Shown here one piece after another: positions 1-7,963 of a stretch of DNA of 64,000 nt. The DNA comes from UBA3069 sp050633465. GTDB lineage: Bacteria; Pseudomonadota; Alphaproteobacteria; Rhodobacterales; Rhodobacteraceae. The first letter of the stretch is position 1. Every line of letters starts with the position of its first letter. Made by a program: the position numbers and the translations under genes. The stretch spans positions 186,001 through 250,000 of the forward strand of contig JBOEGO010000017.1 in assembly GCA_050633465.1 (NCBI GenBank), read 5' to 3'. Under the pieces are notes generated by a model. It was not told the origin of the DNA. It saw only the letters and a program-made list of their open reading frames with translations, and ran no database searches.

Positions 1-783
1 GACCTTGCCAGCCTGAAAACCCGTGCCGTGCGTGATGGCGACGAATGGGTGATCAACGGTCAGAAAACATGGACCACCCTTGGCCAGCACGCAGACAAGA
101 TTTTCTGCCTGTGCCGCACCGACCCCGATGCCAAGCAACAGTCGGGTATTTCGTTCATTCTGGTGGATATGGATGCCCCCGGTGTGGAACTGCGCCCGAT
201 CAAGTTGATCGAGGGCGGCCACGAGGTGAACGAGGTGTTTTTCACCGATGTGCGCGTGCCCTATACCAACCTTGTCGGCGAAGAGAACAAGGGCTGGACC
301 ATCGCGAAATACCTGCTGACGCATGAACGCACAGGCATCGCGGGCGTCGGGTTTTCCATGCAAAGTCTGGAGGAGGTCAAGGCACTGGCCCGCACCATTC
401 GTCGCAATGGCAAACCGCTGGCGCAGGACCCGCTGTTCGCGGCCCGCATTGCACAGGTCGAAATTGATCTGGAAGCGATGAAGCTGACCAACCTGCGGAT
501 GCTGTTCAAGGCGCAACAACAGGGTGCGCCCGGTCCCGAGACCTCGATCCTGAAGATCAAGGGGACGGTGATCAACCAGGAACTGAAGGATCTGGCACGG
601 CGTGCGCTTGGCCCAGTGGCTGCGCCCTTCCCCGGTCATGTGACCGACGGCAATATCATGTTCGGCCCCGAAGATACGGCCAACAATGCCGCGCGTTATT
701 TCAACAACCGTAAAACGTCGATTTTCGGTGGATCGAACGAGATCCAGCGCAATATCCTGACCAAAACCATGCTGGAGCTTTGA
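1..783 (+). CDS. Acyl-CoA dehydrogenase, large-subunit type (5' partial)
   Basis: The frame is open from base 1, so the start lies outside the window and about 260 residues are visible. They cover the central beta domain and the C-terminal helical bundle. The stretch WTTLGQHAD near the visible beginning and the terminal FGGSNEIQRNIL are typical of the family. Such enzymes oxidise an acyl-CoA to the trans-2-enoyl-CoA with FAD and pass electrons to ETF. A second, divergent dehydrogenase follows after 3 bases, the arrangement of two-subunit enzymes of the pimeloyl-CoA dehydrogenase (PimC/PimD) type. The family call is firm; substrate and subunit assignment are inference. Confidence 0.9.
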   Translation, partial: DLASLKTRAVRDGDEWVINGQKTWTTLGQHADKIFCLCRTDPDAKQQSGISFILVDMDAPGVELRPIKLIEGGHEVNEVFFTDVRVPYTNLVGEENKGWTIAKYLLTHERTGIAGVGFSMQSLEEVKALARTIRRNGKPLAQDPLFAARIAQVEIDLEAMKLTNLRMLFKAQQQGAPGPETSILKIKGTVINQELKDLARRALGPVAAPFPGHVTDGNIMFGPEDTANNAARYFNNRKTSIFGGSNEIQRNILTKTMLEL

Positions 784-786
784 CCG

Positions 787-1860
787 ATGGATTTCACACT
801 GACCGAAGACCGCCGGATGCTACAAGACAGCCTGTCGCGCTATCTGGCTGAACAATACCCCGTCGAACACCGCAACAAGGTCGCCTATGACCTGCCCTGC
901 CATGACCCCGCAAAATGGGATGAACTGGCCGAACTGGGCGCGTTGTTTGCCCTTGCCCCCGAGGATGCGGGCGGTTTTGGCGGCACGGGTTTTGACATCA
1001 ACGTGGTGTTCGAAGCACTGGGCACCAACCTGAACCCCGAACCCGTGTTGGGCGCGTTGATGGCATCGCGCGTGATGACCAAAGCGGGCGCCGACCAGGA
1101 GGCATTGCTGTCGGGCGCGACCAAATATGCATTCGCCGTGTCCGAAGTCGAAGCCCCCTATGACATCGCGTTTCTAGAGGCATCGGCCAAGGCATCCGGC
1201 GACGGCTATGTTTTGTCGGGCCGCAAGACATCGGTTTACGGCGGGCAAGCCGCAGATGTGTTTTTGGTTGCGGCGCAACTGGATGGCAAACTGGCCGTGT
1301 TCGAGGTGCAGGCCGCAGACGCCAATATTGTCAGCTATCCGATGATGGACGGCGGCGGCGCGGCAGAATTGCTGATGGATGACACCAAGGCCACGCTGGT
1401 CATGGCCGATGCCGCAGACGCCGTGCAGGACGCGCTGAACGCGGGCGTCGTTGCCCTGTGCGCCGAGGCCGTGGGCGCCATGGTTGTGACCCATGACACC
1501 ACCGTCGATTACCTGAAACAGCGCAAACAGTTCGGCGTGCCGATTGGCAAATTCCAGGTGCTACAACACCGCGCCGTGGATATGCTGACCGAAATCGAAC
1601 AGGCCCGTTCGATCACGATCAAGGCAGCGGCGGAACTGGGTGGCGAACATGCCACGCGCTATGCCTCGATGGCGAAAAACATGATTGGCCGCGCGGCCCG
1701 TCTGATCGCAGAGGAAGCCATCCAGATGCATGGCGGCATCGCGATGACATGGGAATACCCGATTTCGCATTACGCCAAACGTCTGATCATGCTGGACGCA
1801 CAATTGGGTGATACCGATTTCCACCTGACCCGCATCATGGATGCATTGAAAGCGGCCTGA
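787..1860 (+). CDS. Acyl-CoA dehydrogenase, small-subunit type
   Basis: This 357-residue protein has the three-part acyl-CoA dehydrogenase layout. An N-terminal helical domain begins MDFTLTEDRRML, a beta domain contains SGRKTSVYGGQAAD, and the C-terminal helical domain contains LKQRKQFGVPIGKFQVLQHR and AIQMHGGIAMTWEYPISHY. The RKQFG and QMHGGIG-like segments normally contact FAD. It starts 3 bases after the preceding dehydrogenase, so the two are almost certainly co-translated and probably form a heteromeric enzyme like PimC/PimD. The beta domain is shorter and less conserved than in the partner. Substrate is unknown; a long-chain dicarboxylyl-CoA or similar is a guess from family resemblance. 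Confidence 0.88.
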   Translation: MDFTLTEDRRMLQDSLSRYLAEQYPVEHRNKVAYDLPCHDPAKWDELAELGALFALAPEDAGGFGGTGFDINVVFEALGTNLNPEPVLGALMASRVMTKAGADQEALLSGATKYAFAVSEVEAPYDIAFLEASAKASGDGYVLSGRKTSVYGGQAADVFLVAAQLDGKLAVFEVQAADANIVSYPMMDGGGAAELLMDDTKATLVMADAADAVQDALNAGVVALCAEAVGAMVVTHDTTVDYLKQRKQFGVPIGKFQVLQHRAVDMLTEIEQARSITIKAAAELGGEHATRYASMAKNMIGRAARLIAEEAIQMHGGIAMTWEYPISHYAKRLIMLDAQLGDTDFHLTRIMDALKAA

Positions 1861-1876
1861 CCGACCCGACATTGTG

Positions 1877-1915
1877 AAAAGGGGCGTGGGGGGAAACTCC
1901 TGCGCCCTTTTTGCT
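1877..1915 (+). terminator. Rho-independent terminator of the dehydrogenase pair
   Basis: An inverted repeat (AAAGGGGCG paired with TGCGCCCTTT, imperfect inner stem) is followed by a T run, 17 bases after the stop of the small-subunit gene. It separates the dehydrogenases from the Hint gene. Confidence 0.6.
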
Positions 1916-1987
1916 TTGGCCAGTAACATGAGCGTAAGGAATAGCTGCTAACCAGAGTCATCAATTCCTCGGGTATCTCTGTGTTGC

Positions 1988-3010
1988 ATGGCCGAATACA
2001 CGTTAAACTTTTTCGATCTTTCGCATATTTCGACCGATGATCCGGACGGGTTTTCGGACAATGGCGGATATCAGTTCGATATGGGCGTTAGCACGGTCAC
2101 CATCGGGCCCGGTGCCGTGTCGCAGGCGCTGACGGTCAGCGACACGGCAGACAGCACATTTGATGATGACGCGGCCGGCACGCAAACCCTGTCTGGCGGG
2201 CATACGATCGACGGTGTGCCATACGGCGATGGCACACAACTGGAATCAGAATACGAACTGATTGTGCAGGACAGTCTGGGCAACAACTACGTGCTGCAAT
2301 TCGTTTCGGTAGGGACAGATGCCTATAACATCGGCGGCTTTGTCGTGCAGGGCGCGATGCCACCATGGAACGAACCGCTAACCGTTGTCGGTCGGGGCGA
2401 TATGACCAGCGGCACATATTCCTATGCGGCATCGGCACCGGCCTGTTTTGGCGCGGATGCGCGGGTGGAAACCACGCGGGGCATGGTGGCAGCGGGCGCA
2501 TTGCAGGCAGGTGATATGCTGGTGCTGGCCGATGGCGGCGCGGCGCGTTTGCGGCTTGTCTTGCACAGCCACACGGCGCTGTCGGGGGCGGTCCGCGATG
2601 CCCCTGTGCGGCTGCGCGCCGGGGCATTGGGGCCGGACATGCCGCTGAATGATCTGGTTTTGTCGCCGCAGCACCGCGTTTTGCTACCACATTGGGATAC
2701 GCTGGTATCGGCCCGCGCCCTGACTGCGCTGCCCCGTATCGGCCCGATCAAGGGGCTGCGCCGCATACATTATGTGCATCTGGTGCTGGACCACCATGCC
2801 CTGCTGCTGGTCAACGGCGTGATCTGCGAAAGCTTCTGGCCCGGTGATATGGGGCTGGCAGGGTTGGCGCCAGCCACGGCGCTGCGCATTCGCCGGATCA
2901 TGGGGGCGACCCCTTCTCCGGCGCGACGGTTTTTACCCACCGGGCAAGCGCAACGGATGCTGGCCGCCACAGTGAAGAAACCTGTCGCGGGGCGCGGGGT
3001 TTCCGGCTAA
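1988..3010 (+). CDS. Hint-domain (hedgehog/intein) secreted-type protein
   Basis: The protein has 340 residues. The first 150 form a beta-rich, Asp/Gly-rich region with no recognised domain (starting MAEYTLNFFDLSHI). A Hint domain follows, with its nucleophile at Cys153 in ACFGADARVETTRG and the conserved SPQHR block at 226-230. Hint domains of this class occur in several copies in Roseobacter-group genomes at the C-terminus of extracellular proteins and are thought to self-process. There is no classical signal peptide, so export would need a C-terminal type I signal or another route; I could not identify one. Only 9 bases separate it from the following rRNA methyltransferase, but a functional link is unlikely. 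The start at 1988 lacks a strong ribosome binding site. Confidence 0.8.
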   Translation: MAEYTLNFFDLSHISTDDPDGFSDNGGYQFDMGVSTVTIGPGAVSQALTVSDTADSTFDDDAAGTQTLSGGHTIDGVPYGDGTQLESEYELIVQDSLGNNYVLQFVSVGTDAYNIGGFVVQGAMPPWNEPLTVVGRGDMTSGTYSYAASAPACFGADARVETTRGMVAAGALQAGDMLVLADGGAARLRLVLHSHTALSGAVRDAPVRLRAGALGPDMPLNDLVLSPQHRVLLPHWDTLVSARALTALPRIGPIKGLRRIHYVHLVLDHHALLLVNGVICESFWPGDMGLAGLAPATALRIRRIMGATPSPARRFLPTGQAQRMLAATVKKPVAGRGVSG

Positions 3011-3019
3011 GCAGGCGAG

Positions 3020-4135
3020 ATGAGCCAAAACGAACCCTTTGAAATATTCATGGTCGCCGCCCCCGGACTGGAAGACATGCTGCTGGCCGAGGCCGTTGAG
3101 CGTGGATTTACCGGCGCGGCCCGCGTGCAGGGTGGCGTGCAGTTTGACGGGCATTGGCCCGATGTCTGGCGTGCCAATCTGGAAATGCGCGGGGCCACGC
3201 GGGTGCTGGCGCGGTTCGGGTCATTCATGGCGTTCCATCTGGCGCAGCTGGACAAACGGGCGCGCAAATTCCCCTGGGGCGAGGTGCTGCGCCCTGATGT
3301 GCCGGTCAAGGTCGAGGTGACGACCAGCAAGGCATCGAAAATTTATCATGCGGGTGCCGCGGCACAGCGGATCGAAACCGCGCTAAAGGAAAGCCACGCC
3401 ATCACCGTATCGCCCGATGCCAGCGTGGTGATCAAGGCGCGGATCGACGACAACCGCGTGACCCTGTCGATAGATACATCCGGCGAATCCCTGCACAAAC
3501 GCGGCCACAAAGAGGCCGTGGGCAAGGCGCCGATGCGCGAAACGCTGGCGTCGCTGTTCCTGCGCAAATGCGGGTTTGACGGGGCGGAACCCTTGGTTGA
3601 TCCGATGTGCGGATCGGGGACATTTGTGATCGAAGCGGCCGAGATTGCGGCCGGATTACAGGCGGGGCGTTCGCGCAGTTTCGCCTTTCAGCAACTGGCC
3701 AGTTTCGACACCGACGCATGGGCCGGAATGCTGCGCCCTGTTGCCGTCGGCGGCGCGGTGCAATGTCACGGATTTGACCGTGACGCGGGCGCGGTGCGCA
3801 TGGCCACGGGGAATTCCGAACGCGCAGGCGTGGCGGATTTGACCGCATTCACCATGCAGCCATTCAGCGACCTGACCCCGCCCGAGGGGCCAAAGGGGCT
3901 GGTGATGATCAACCCGCCATACGGGGCGCGGATCGGCAATAAAAAGCTGCTTTACGGGCTGTATGCCGCCATGGGCGAGGTGCTGATGGCGCGGTTTTCC
4001 GGCTGGCGCGTCGGCATTGTGACCAGCGAACCGTCACTGGCCAAATCCACCGGATTGCCGTTTCTGCCGCAGGGTGCATCGGTGCCCCATGGCGGCTTAA
4101 AGGTGACGCTGTATCAGACGGATGCGTTGCGGTAA
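3020..4135 (+). CDS. THUMP-domain class I SAM-dependent RNA methyltransferase (RlmL N-terminal-like)
   Basis: The 371 residues show an N-terminal THUMP-type RNA-binding region (about 1-160), starting FEIFMVAAPGLEDMLLAEA, and a Rossmann methyltransferase domain. The SAM-binding segment DPMCGSGTFVIEAAEIA lies near 195-211, and the catalytic NPPYG motif is in VMINPPYGARIGNKK near 300. NPPY is typical of N-methyltransferases acting on guanine or adenine. The closest known family is the m2G2445-forming half of E. coli RlmL (YcbY). The second, RlmK-type half is absent, as in many alphaproteobacteria. The gene is convergent with modC, with stops adjacent at 4135/4136. Exact target base is inferred from family only. 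Confidence 0.88.
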   Translation: MSQNEPFEIFMVAAPGLEDMLLAEAVERGFTGAARVQGGVQFDGHWPDVWRANLEMRGATRVLARFGSFMAFHLAQLDKRARKFPWGEVLRPDVPVKVEVTTSKASKIYHAGAAAQRIETALKESHAITVSPDASVVIKARIDDNRVTLSIDTSGESLHKRGHKEAVGKAPMRETLASLFLRKCGFDGAEPLVDPMCGSGTFVIEAAEIAAGLQAGRSRSFAFQQLASFDTDAWAGMLRPVAVGGAVQCHGFDRDAGAVRMATGNSERAGVADLTAFTMQPFSDLTPPEGPKGLVMINPPYGARIGNKKLLYGLYAAMGEVLMARFSGWRVGIVTSEPSLAKSTGLPFLPQGASVPHGGLKVTLYQTDALR

Positions 4136-5200
4136 TTATTTCGCCACGGACACGGCTTTTAGCACTGCGAACACCTGTTTACCTGCCTGCAAATCCAGTG
4201 CCGCCACCGAACGGCGCGTGATGCGCGACAGGATCATATTGCCCCCCGCGGACAGTTGCACCAAGGCCCCCGGCCCCGTGCCCATGCGGATTTCAACCAC
4301 CTTGGCGGGCAGCACATTCAGCGCGGAAATGCCTGTGGGCCGGGTGGTGGCCAGCATCACATCCCCGGCTTCGATACGCAGACGTATGGTATCGCCCGGC
4401 GCGGCGGAAACCCGCGGCACCAACAGGCGCAATTCGCCCGCTGACAGTTCGGTCAGCCCATCGGGGTGATGGGTTAACACACGCGATTGCACCATCGCGC
4501 CCGCGCTGCGCGGACCCAGCGGGGTAATCTGCGGGTCGTTCAGAACCTGTGCCGCCGGTCCCTGCGCCGTCACGCGCCCTGCGTCCAGCGTGATGACGGT
4601 GGTGGCAAGGCGCGCGACCTCGGCGGCGGAGTGGCTGACGTATAGGACCGGCACGGACAGCGCATCGCGCAGGGTTTCGAAATAGGGCAGGATCTCGGCC
4701 TTGCGCGGGTCATCCAGCGCGGCCAGCGGTTCATCCGCCAGTATCAATTCAGGGCTGGCCAGCAGGGCGCGGCCAATCGCAACGCGCTGTTTTTCACCGC
4801 CCGACAGGGCGGCGGGGCGGCGGCCAAGCAGCGGGCCAATGCCCAGCATTTCAACCACTTGCGCCTGATCCACGGCGCGGGCATCGCGGGGTGCGAACCA
4901 GCGGCCATAGGCCAGATTTTGCCGCACGGTCAGGTGGGGAAACAGCCGCGCATCCTGAAAAATATAACCCAATCGGCGGCGAGCGGGAGGAAGCCACAAG
5001 CCCGTTTCGCTATCGCCCAGCAGGTGGTCCCCCACCGCAATGCGGGCACGATCAGGGCGCAGCAGGCCAGCCACCGCGTTAATGATCGTGGTTTTGCCTG
5101 ACCCCGATTGCCCGAACAACACCGTGATACCAGCGGGGGCATCAAAGGCGATATCCAGATCGAAACCATCGAACTTATGGGCCAGAGACAGCGATAACAT
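4136..5200 (-). CDS. modC: Molybdate ABC transporter ATP-binding protein
   Basis: The 354-residue protein is the ATPase of a molybdate importer. Walker A is GQSGSGKTT (residues 30-38), the signature is LSGGEKQRVAIGRAL, and Walker B is LILADEPLAALD. A C-terminal Mop/TOBE domain, which binds oxyanion, ends the protein (SALNVLPAKVVEIRMG...LVQLSAGG). The start at 5200 overlaps the modB stop as TGATG, showing translational coupling. The frame stays open far upstream, but that extension overlaps modB and has no domain content. It completes a modA-modB-modC operon read leftwards from 6646. The presence of the Mop domain separates it from sulfate or spermidine ATPases. Confidence 0.95.
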   Translation of the reverse strand: MLSLSLAHKFDGFDLDIAFDAPAGITVLFGQSGSGKTTIINAVAGLLRPDRARIAVGDHLLGDSETGLWLPPARRRLGYIFQDARLFPHLTVRQNLAYGRWFAPRDARAVDQAQVVEMLGIGPLLGRRPAALSGGEKQRVAIGRALLASPELILADEPLAALDDPRKAEILPYFETLRDALSVPVLYVSHSAAEVARLATTVITLDAGRVTAQGPAAQVLNDPQITPLGPRSAGAMVQSRVLTHHPDGLTELSAGELRLLVPRVSAAPGDTIRLRIEAGDVMLATTRPTGISALNVLPAKVVEIRMGTGPGALVQLSAGGNMILSRITRRSVAALDLQAGKQVFAVLKAVSVAK

Positions 5201-5892
5201 CACGCGCCCCCCACTCGGCGGGCGATGCGCCGCGCCAGCCATTCCGACAACACCAGCGCCCCCATGGCGATGACGATAGACACAACAACCAGCCGCATTG
5301 CAGCGCCTTCGCCATCGGGGGATTGCAGGAACGCATATATCGCCGAGGGCAGGGTTTGCGTCTGGCCGGGAATGTTGGATACGAATGTGATGGTCGCACC
5401 GAATTCGCCCATCGCCTTGGCAAAGGCCAGCACCGCCCCCGCCAGAATGCCGGGCAGGATCAGCGGCAGGGTTACAGTGACAAACACCCAAGGGCGCGAC
5501 GCGCCAAGGGTGGCTGCGGCCTGTTCCAGCCCCTGATCCACCGATTCAATCGACAACCGGATGGCGCGCACCAGCAGAGGGAAGCCCATGACCGCCGCCG
5601 CCAGCGCCGCGCCAGTCCAGCGAAAGGCAAAAACCACGCCGAAATCCTGCAAAAATGCACCCACGGGGCCGCGTGTGCCAAAGGCCAGCAAAAGCAGATA
5701 CCCCGTGACCACAGGCGGCAGGATCAGCGGCAAATGCACCAGCCCGTTCAACACCGCCCTGCCCGGAAACCGCCAGCGGGCCAGCGCGTAGGCGGTGAAA
5801 ATGCCAAGCGGCAGCGACAGCAGCGTGGCCCAGAATGACACCCGCAACGACAGCGCCACCGCCTGCCATTCCTGTGGCCCCAGCCAGCCCAT
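5200..5892 (-). CDS. modB: Molybdate ABC transporter permease
   Basis: This is a membrane permease of about 230 residues, with five to six hydrophobic helices. The cytoplasmic EAA loop contains DQGLEQAAATLGASRPWVFVTVTLPLILPGILAG. The conserved AKAMGEFGATITFVSNIPGQTQTLPSAIY is diagnostic of ModB. I place the start at the ATG at 5892, four bases after the modA stop. A TTG at 5916 in the same frame would add eight residues overlapping modA. No Shine-Dalgarno sequence is visible at either position, which suggests coupling to modA translation. Together with modA and modC it imports molybdate for molybdenum cofactor enzymes. Confidence 0.94.
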   Translation of the reverse strand: MGWLGPQEWQAVALSLRVSFWATLLSLPLGIFTAYALARWRFPGRAVLNGLVHLPLILPPVVTGYLLLLAFGTRGPVGAFLQDFGVVFAFRWTGAALAAAVMGFPLLVRAIRLSIESVDQGLEQAAATLGASRPWVFVTVTLPLILPGILAGAVLAFAKAMGEFGATITFVSNIPGQTQTLPSAIYAFLQSPDGEGAAMRLVVVSIVIAMGALVLSEWLARRIARRVGGA

Positions 5893-5896
5893 GCGG

Positions 5897-6646
5897 TTAA
5901 CGGCCCATGGGCACAAAGCCCTGATTGGTGAATATTTTCATAGCCTTGGCCCCGTGCAGATAGGACAGGAAGGCCTGCGCTTCGCCTGTCATGCGGCCCT
6001 TGATGCCGGCCACGGGATAGGTGATGGGCGCGTGGGTTTCAGCGGGAAAGGTCGCGATTACATGCACGCGTGGTTCGGCCCGCGCATCGGTGGCGTAAAC
6101 AATGCCCTGCGCTGCCTCGCCCAGTGCGACCAGCGCCAGTGCGGCGCGCACGTTGTCGGTTTGCACCACGCGGGGCGCGACCCCACCCCACAGTTGCAAA
6201 GATTGCAGCGCGGATTTTCCATAGATGCCAGCAGGCACGACATCGACCAGCGCCATGGCCAGATGATCGGCAGACAGATGCGCGGCGGTGACGGGTTGGG
6301 TGCTGTCATCCCCCGCGCCATGCGCGACCAGCACCAGCCGGTTGCCCAACAGATCGCGGCGGGTATCCGCGGCCAACAGGCCCGCGCTTTTCAATCGGTC
6401 CATCCACGCTGAATTGGCGGAAATGAAAATATCGGCGGGCGCGCCCTGTTCGATCTGCCGCGCCAGCGCCGATGATCCGGCAAAGGATAGCGTGACCTGT
6501 TGGCCGCTGTCGGCGCGGTATTGCGCCGCCACCTCTTCGAGAGCGGTTTTCAGGCTGGCGGCGGCGAACACGGTGACACCATCGGCCAGTGCTGGCGTGG
6601 TGGTGAACGCCAGCAGCGCGGCGATGGTTCGGATGATGGTGCGCAA
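5897..6646 (-). CDS. modA: Molybdate-binding periplasmic protein
   Basis: The 249-residue protein starts with a signal peptide of about 21 residues ending PALA-DG. The mature protein has the ModA pattern TVFAAASLKTALEEVA, then FAGSSALARQIEQGAPADIFISAN, whose Ser residues ligand molybdate. It continues with GNRLVLVA and finally an Ala/Tyr region near AGIYGKSALQSL. It captures molybdate (or tungstate) in the periplasm and delivers it to ModB/ModC. It is first in the operon. A perfect palindrome lies 16 to 38 bases upstream of its ATG and is a candidate ModE-type operator (separate entry). tRNA-Pro lies further upstream on the same strand. Confidence 0.95.
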   Translation of the reverse strand: MRTIIRTIAALLAFTTTPALADGVTVFAAASLKTALEEVAAQYRADSGQQVTLSFAGSSALARQIEQGAPADIFISANSAWMDRLKSAGLLAADTRRDLLGNRLVLVAHGAGDDSTQPVTAAHLSADHLAMALVDVVPAGIYGKSALQSLQLWGGVAPRVVQTDNVRAALALVALGEAAQGIVYATDARAEPRVHVIATFPAETHAPITYPVAGIKGRMTGEAQAFLSYLHGAKAMKIFTNQGFVPMGR

Positions 6647-6661
6647 ATCGGCAAACCCTGT

Positions 6662-6684
6662 GATATGTCACGGGAAAACATATC
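6662..6684 (-). promoter_or_regulatory. Candidate ModE-type operator (palindrome) upstream of modA
   Basis: GATATGT, nine bases, then ACATATC: a perfect 7-bp inverted repeat, AT-rich in a GC-rich background, ending 16 bases before the modA start. ModE and Mo-box operators are AT-rich palindromes of similar size flanked by CG, placed just upstream of modA. The sequence is only a partial match to the CGnTATATA half-site, so this is inference from position and symmetry. Confidence 0.45.
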
Positions 6685-6777
6685 GGCCCGCTGCCAGATG
6701 CGCCACCATGTTCGCATGGGACTTGGGTCGCACCCCGTTGGGTGCGGGTTGCCTGAAACGGGTGATGGCTGGAAATC

Positions 6778-6854
6778 TGGTCGGGCTGAGAGGATTCGAA
6801 CCTCCGACCCCCTGCTCCCGAAGCAGGTGCGCTACCAGGCTGCGCTACAGCCCG
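6778..6854 (-). tRNA. tRNA-Pro (anticodon CGG)
   Basis: On the minus strand the cloverleaf begins CGGGCTG and ends CAGCCCG, giving a 7-bp acceptor stem, then discriminator A and an encoded CCA. The D arm is GCGC/GCGC. The anticodon stem is CCTGC/GCAGG around the loop TTCGGGA, giving anticodon CGG (proline). The T arm is GGAGG-TTCGAAT-CCTCT. The length is 77 bases including CCA. Confidence 0.95.
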
Positions 6855-6899
6855 ACCGTAATCGCGCGGATTAAAGAACACGCGCCTGTTTGGCAAGGG

Positions 6900-7841
6900 T
6901 TAAACGCGTGGTTTGCCACGGCGCAACAGCGGCGAAATGCGGAAACTGGCCGCGGTGGACCCACGTGAACGGGTGCGCAGAACCGGCGTATTGTCCGACC
7001 GTCCGCCCCTGCTTTCGCGAAACACGATATAGAGTCCCGATGCGATGATGATGCCGGTGCCGATCATGGTGGTTTGATCCAGCGTATCACCAAACAGTGC
7101 CGCGCCGAAAATGCTGGCCCAGATGATTTGCGAATATTGCATGGGGGCGACGATGGCTGCTTCGGCGTGTTTATAGGCGGCGATCAGGAACAGCCCCGCC
7201 GCGAACCCCAGCAGAGACATGGCCCCCAGCCCACCCAGATGCAGCAACGGCATGGGTTTATAGACCAGCGGCAGCAGCGCGGCCATGACCACAAAATTGG
7301 CCGCCAAAGGATAGAGGAGGACAACCACGGGCCGTTCCTCGCGGCCGATTTTGCGGATGATGATGGCCGCCGTGGCGGAAAACAGCGCCGCCGCCAGCGC
7401 CGCGCCGTGGCCCGCACCCAGATCCTGCGCGCCCGGTTGCAACACAACCATCACCCCCGCCAGCCCCACGGCCACCGCGCCCCAGCGGTGCAGGCCCACA
7501 CGTTCCTGCAAAATCGGGATCGACAGCACGGTAATGACCAATGGCATGGCAAACAGGATGGCATAGGTCTGCGCCAGCGGCAGGGCCGAAAACGCATAGA
7601 ACGCGCAAGAGGACGCGATAACAGAACAGCCCGTGCGCAGCGCGATCCACCATGGATGCACCGGGCGCAAATTTCCCATCGTCGGGTCACGCATCAGCAT
7701 GAAAGTAACCAGAGGAAAGGAAAACAGCGAGGAAAAGAATATGATCTGGAAAGGCGAGTAGGTGCCCCCCAGCAGTTTGATGATCACATCATGGCTGGCA
7801 TAAAGGGCAAAGGCCAGGAGGCCGAAAAGCGCGCCTTTCAT
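6900..7841 (-). CDS. EamA/DMT-family transporter
   Basis: The 313 residues contain ten predicted hydrophobic helices arranged as two EamA repeats. The first begins LFGLLAFALYASHDVIIKLL, and the second includes AALAAALFSATAAIIIRKIG and QYSQIIWASIFGAALFGD. The short Arg-rich C-terminal tail is cytoplasmic. Members export amino acids, drugs or metabolites, but the substrate cannot be read from sequence. It stands alone between tRNA-Pro and leuB. It starts at ATG 7841 with no competing in-frame start nearby. Confidence 0.87.
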   Translation of the reverse strand: MKGALFGLLAFALYASHDVIIKLLGGTYSPFQIIFFSSLFSFPLVTFMLMRDPTMGNLRPVHPWWIALRTGCSVIASSCAFYAFSALPLAQTYAILFAMPLVITVLSIPILQERVGLHRWGAVAVGLAGVMVVLQPGAQDLGAGHGAALAAALFSATAAIIIRKIGREERPVVVLLYPLAANFVVMAALLPLVYKPMPLLHLGGLGAMSLLGFAAGLFLIAAYKHAEAAIVAPMQYSQIIWASIFGAALFGDTLDQTTMIGTGIIIASGLYIVFRESRGGRSDNTPVLRTRSRGSTAASFRISPLLRRGKPRV

Positions 7842-7883
7842 GGGGTTTCTTTCTGCTGTTGGGGCTGTCGTCGGGGGTTATCC

Positions 7884-7922
7884 AACCAAAAATGGCACCC
7901 GCCGACAAGTGCGGATGCCATT
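7884..7922 (-). terminator. Rho-independent terminator downstream of leuB
   Basis: On the minus strand AATGGCATCCGC pairs with GCGGGTGCCATT (one mismatch), and the stem runs into a T run. It lies about 42 bases after the leuB stop. A second GC-rich hairpin (GCGGCCC/GGGCCGC) sits between leuB and this stem. Confidence 0.75.
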
Positions 7923-7963
7923 CGTTGCAGCAATGGCGCGGCCCCGATGGGCCGCTGCCGTAT

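Noticed and set aside
1988..3010. Hint domain considered as an intein
   Set aside because: The domain is C-terminal with no downstream extein and no homing endonuclease; it fits the hedgehog-like Hint class.
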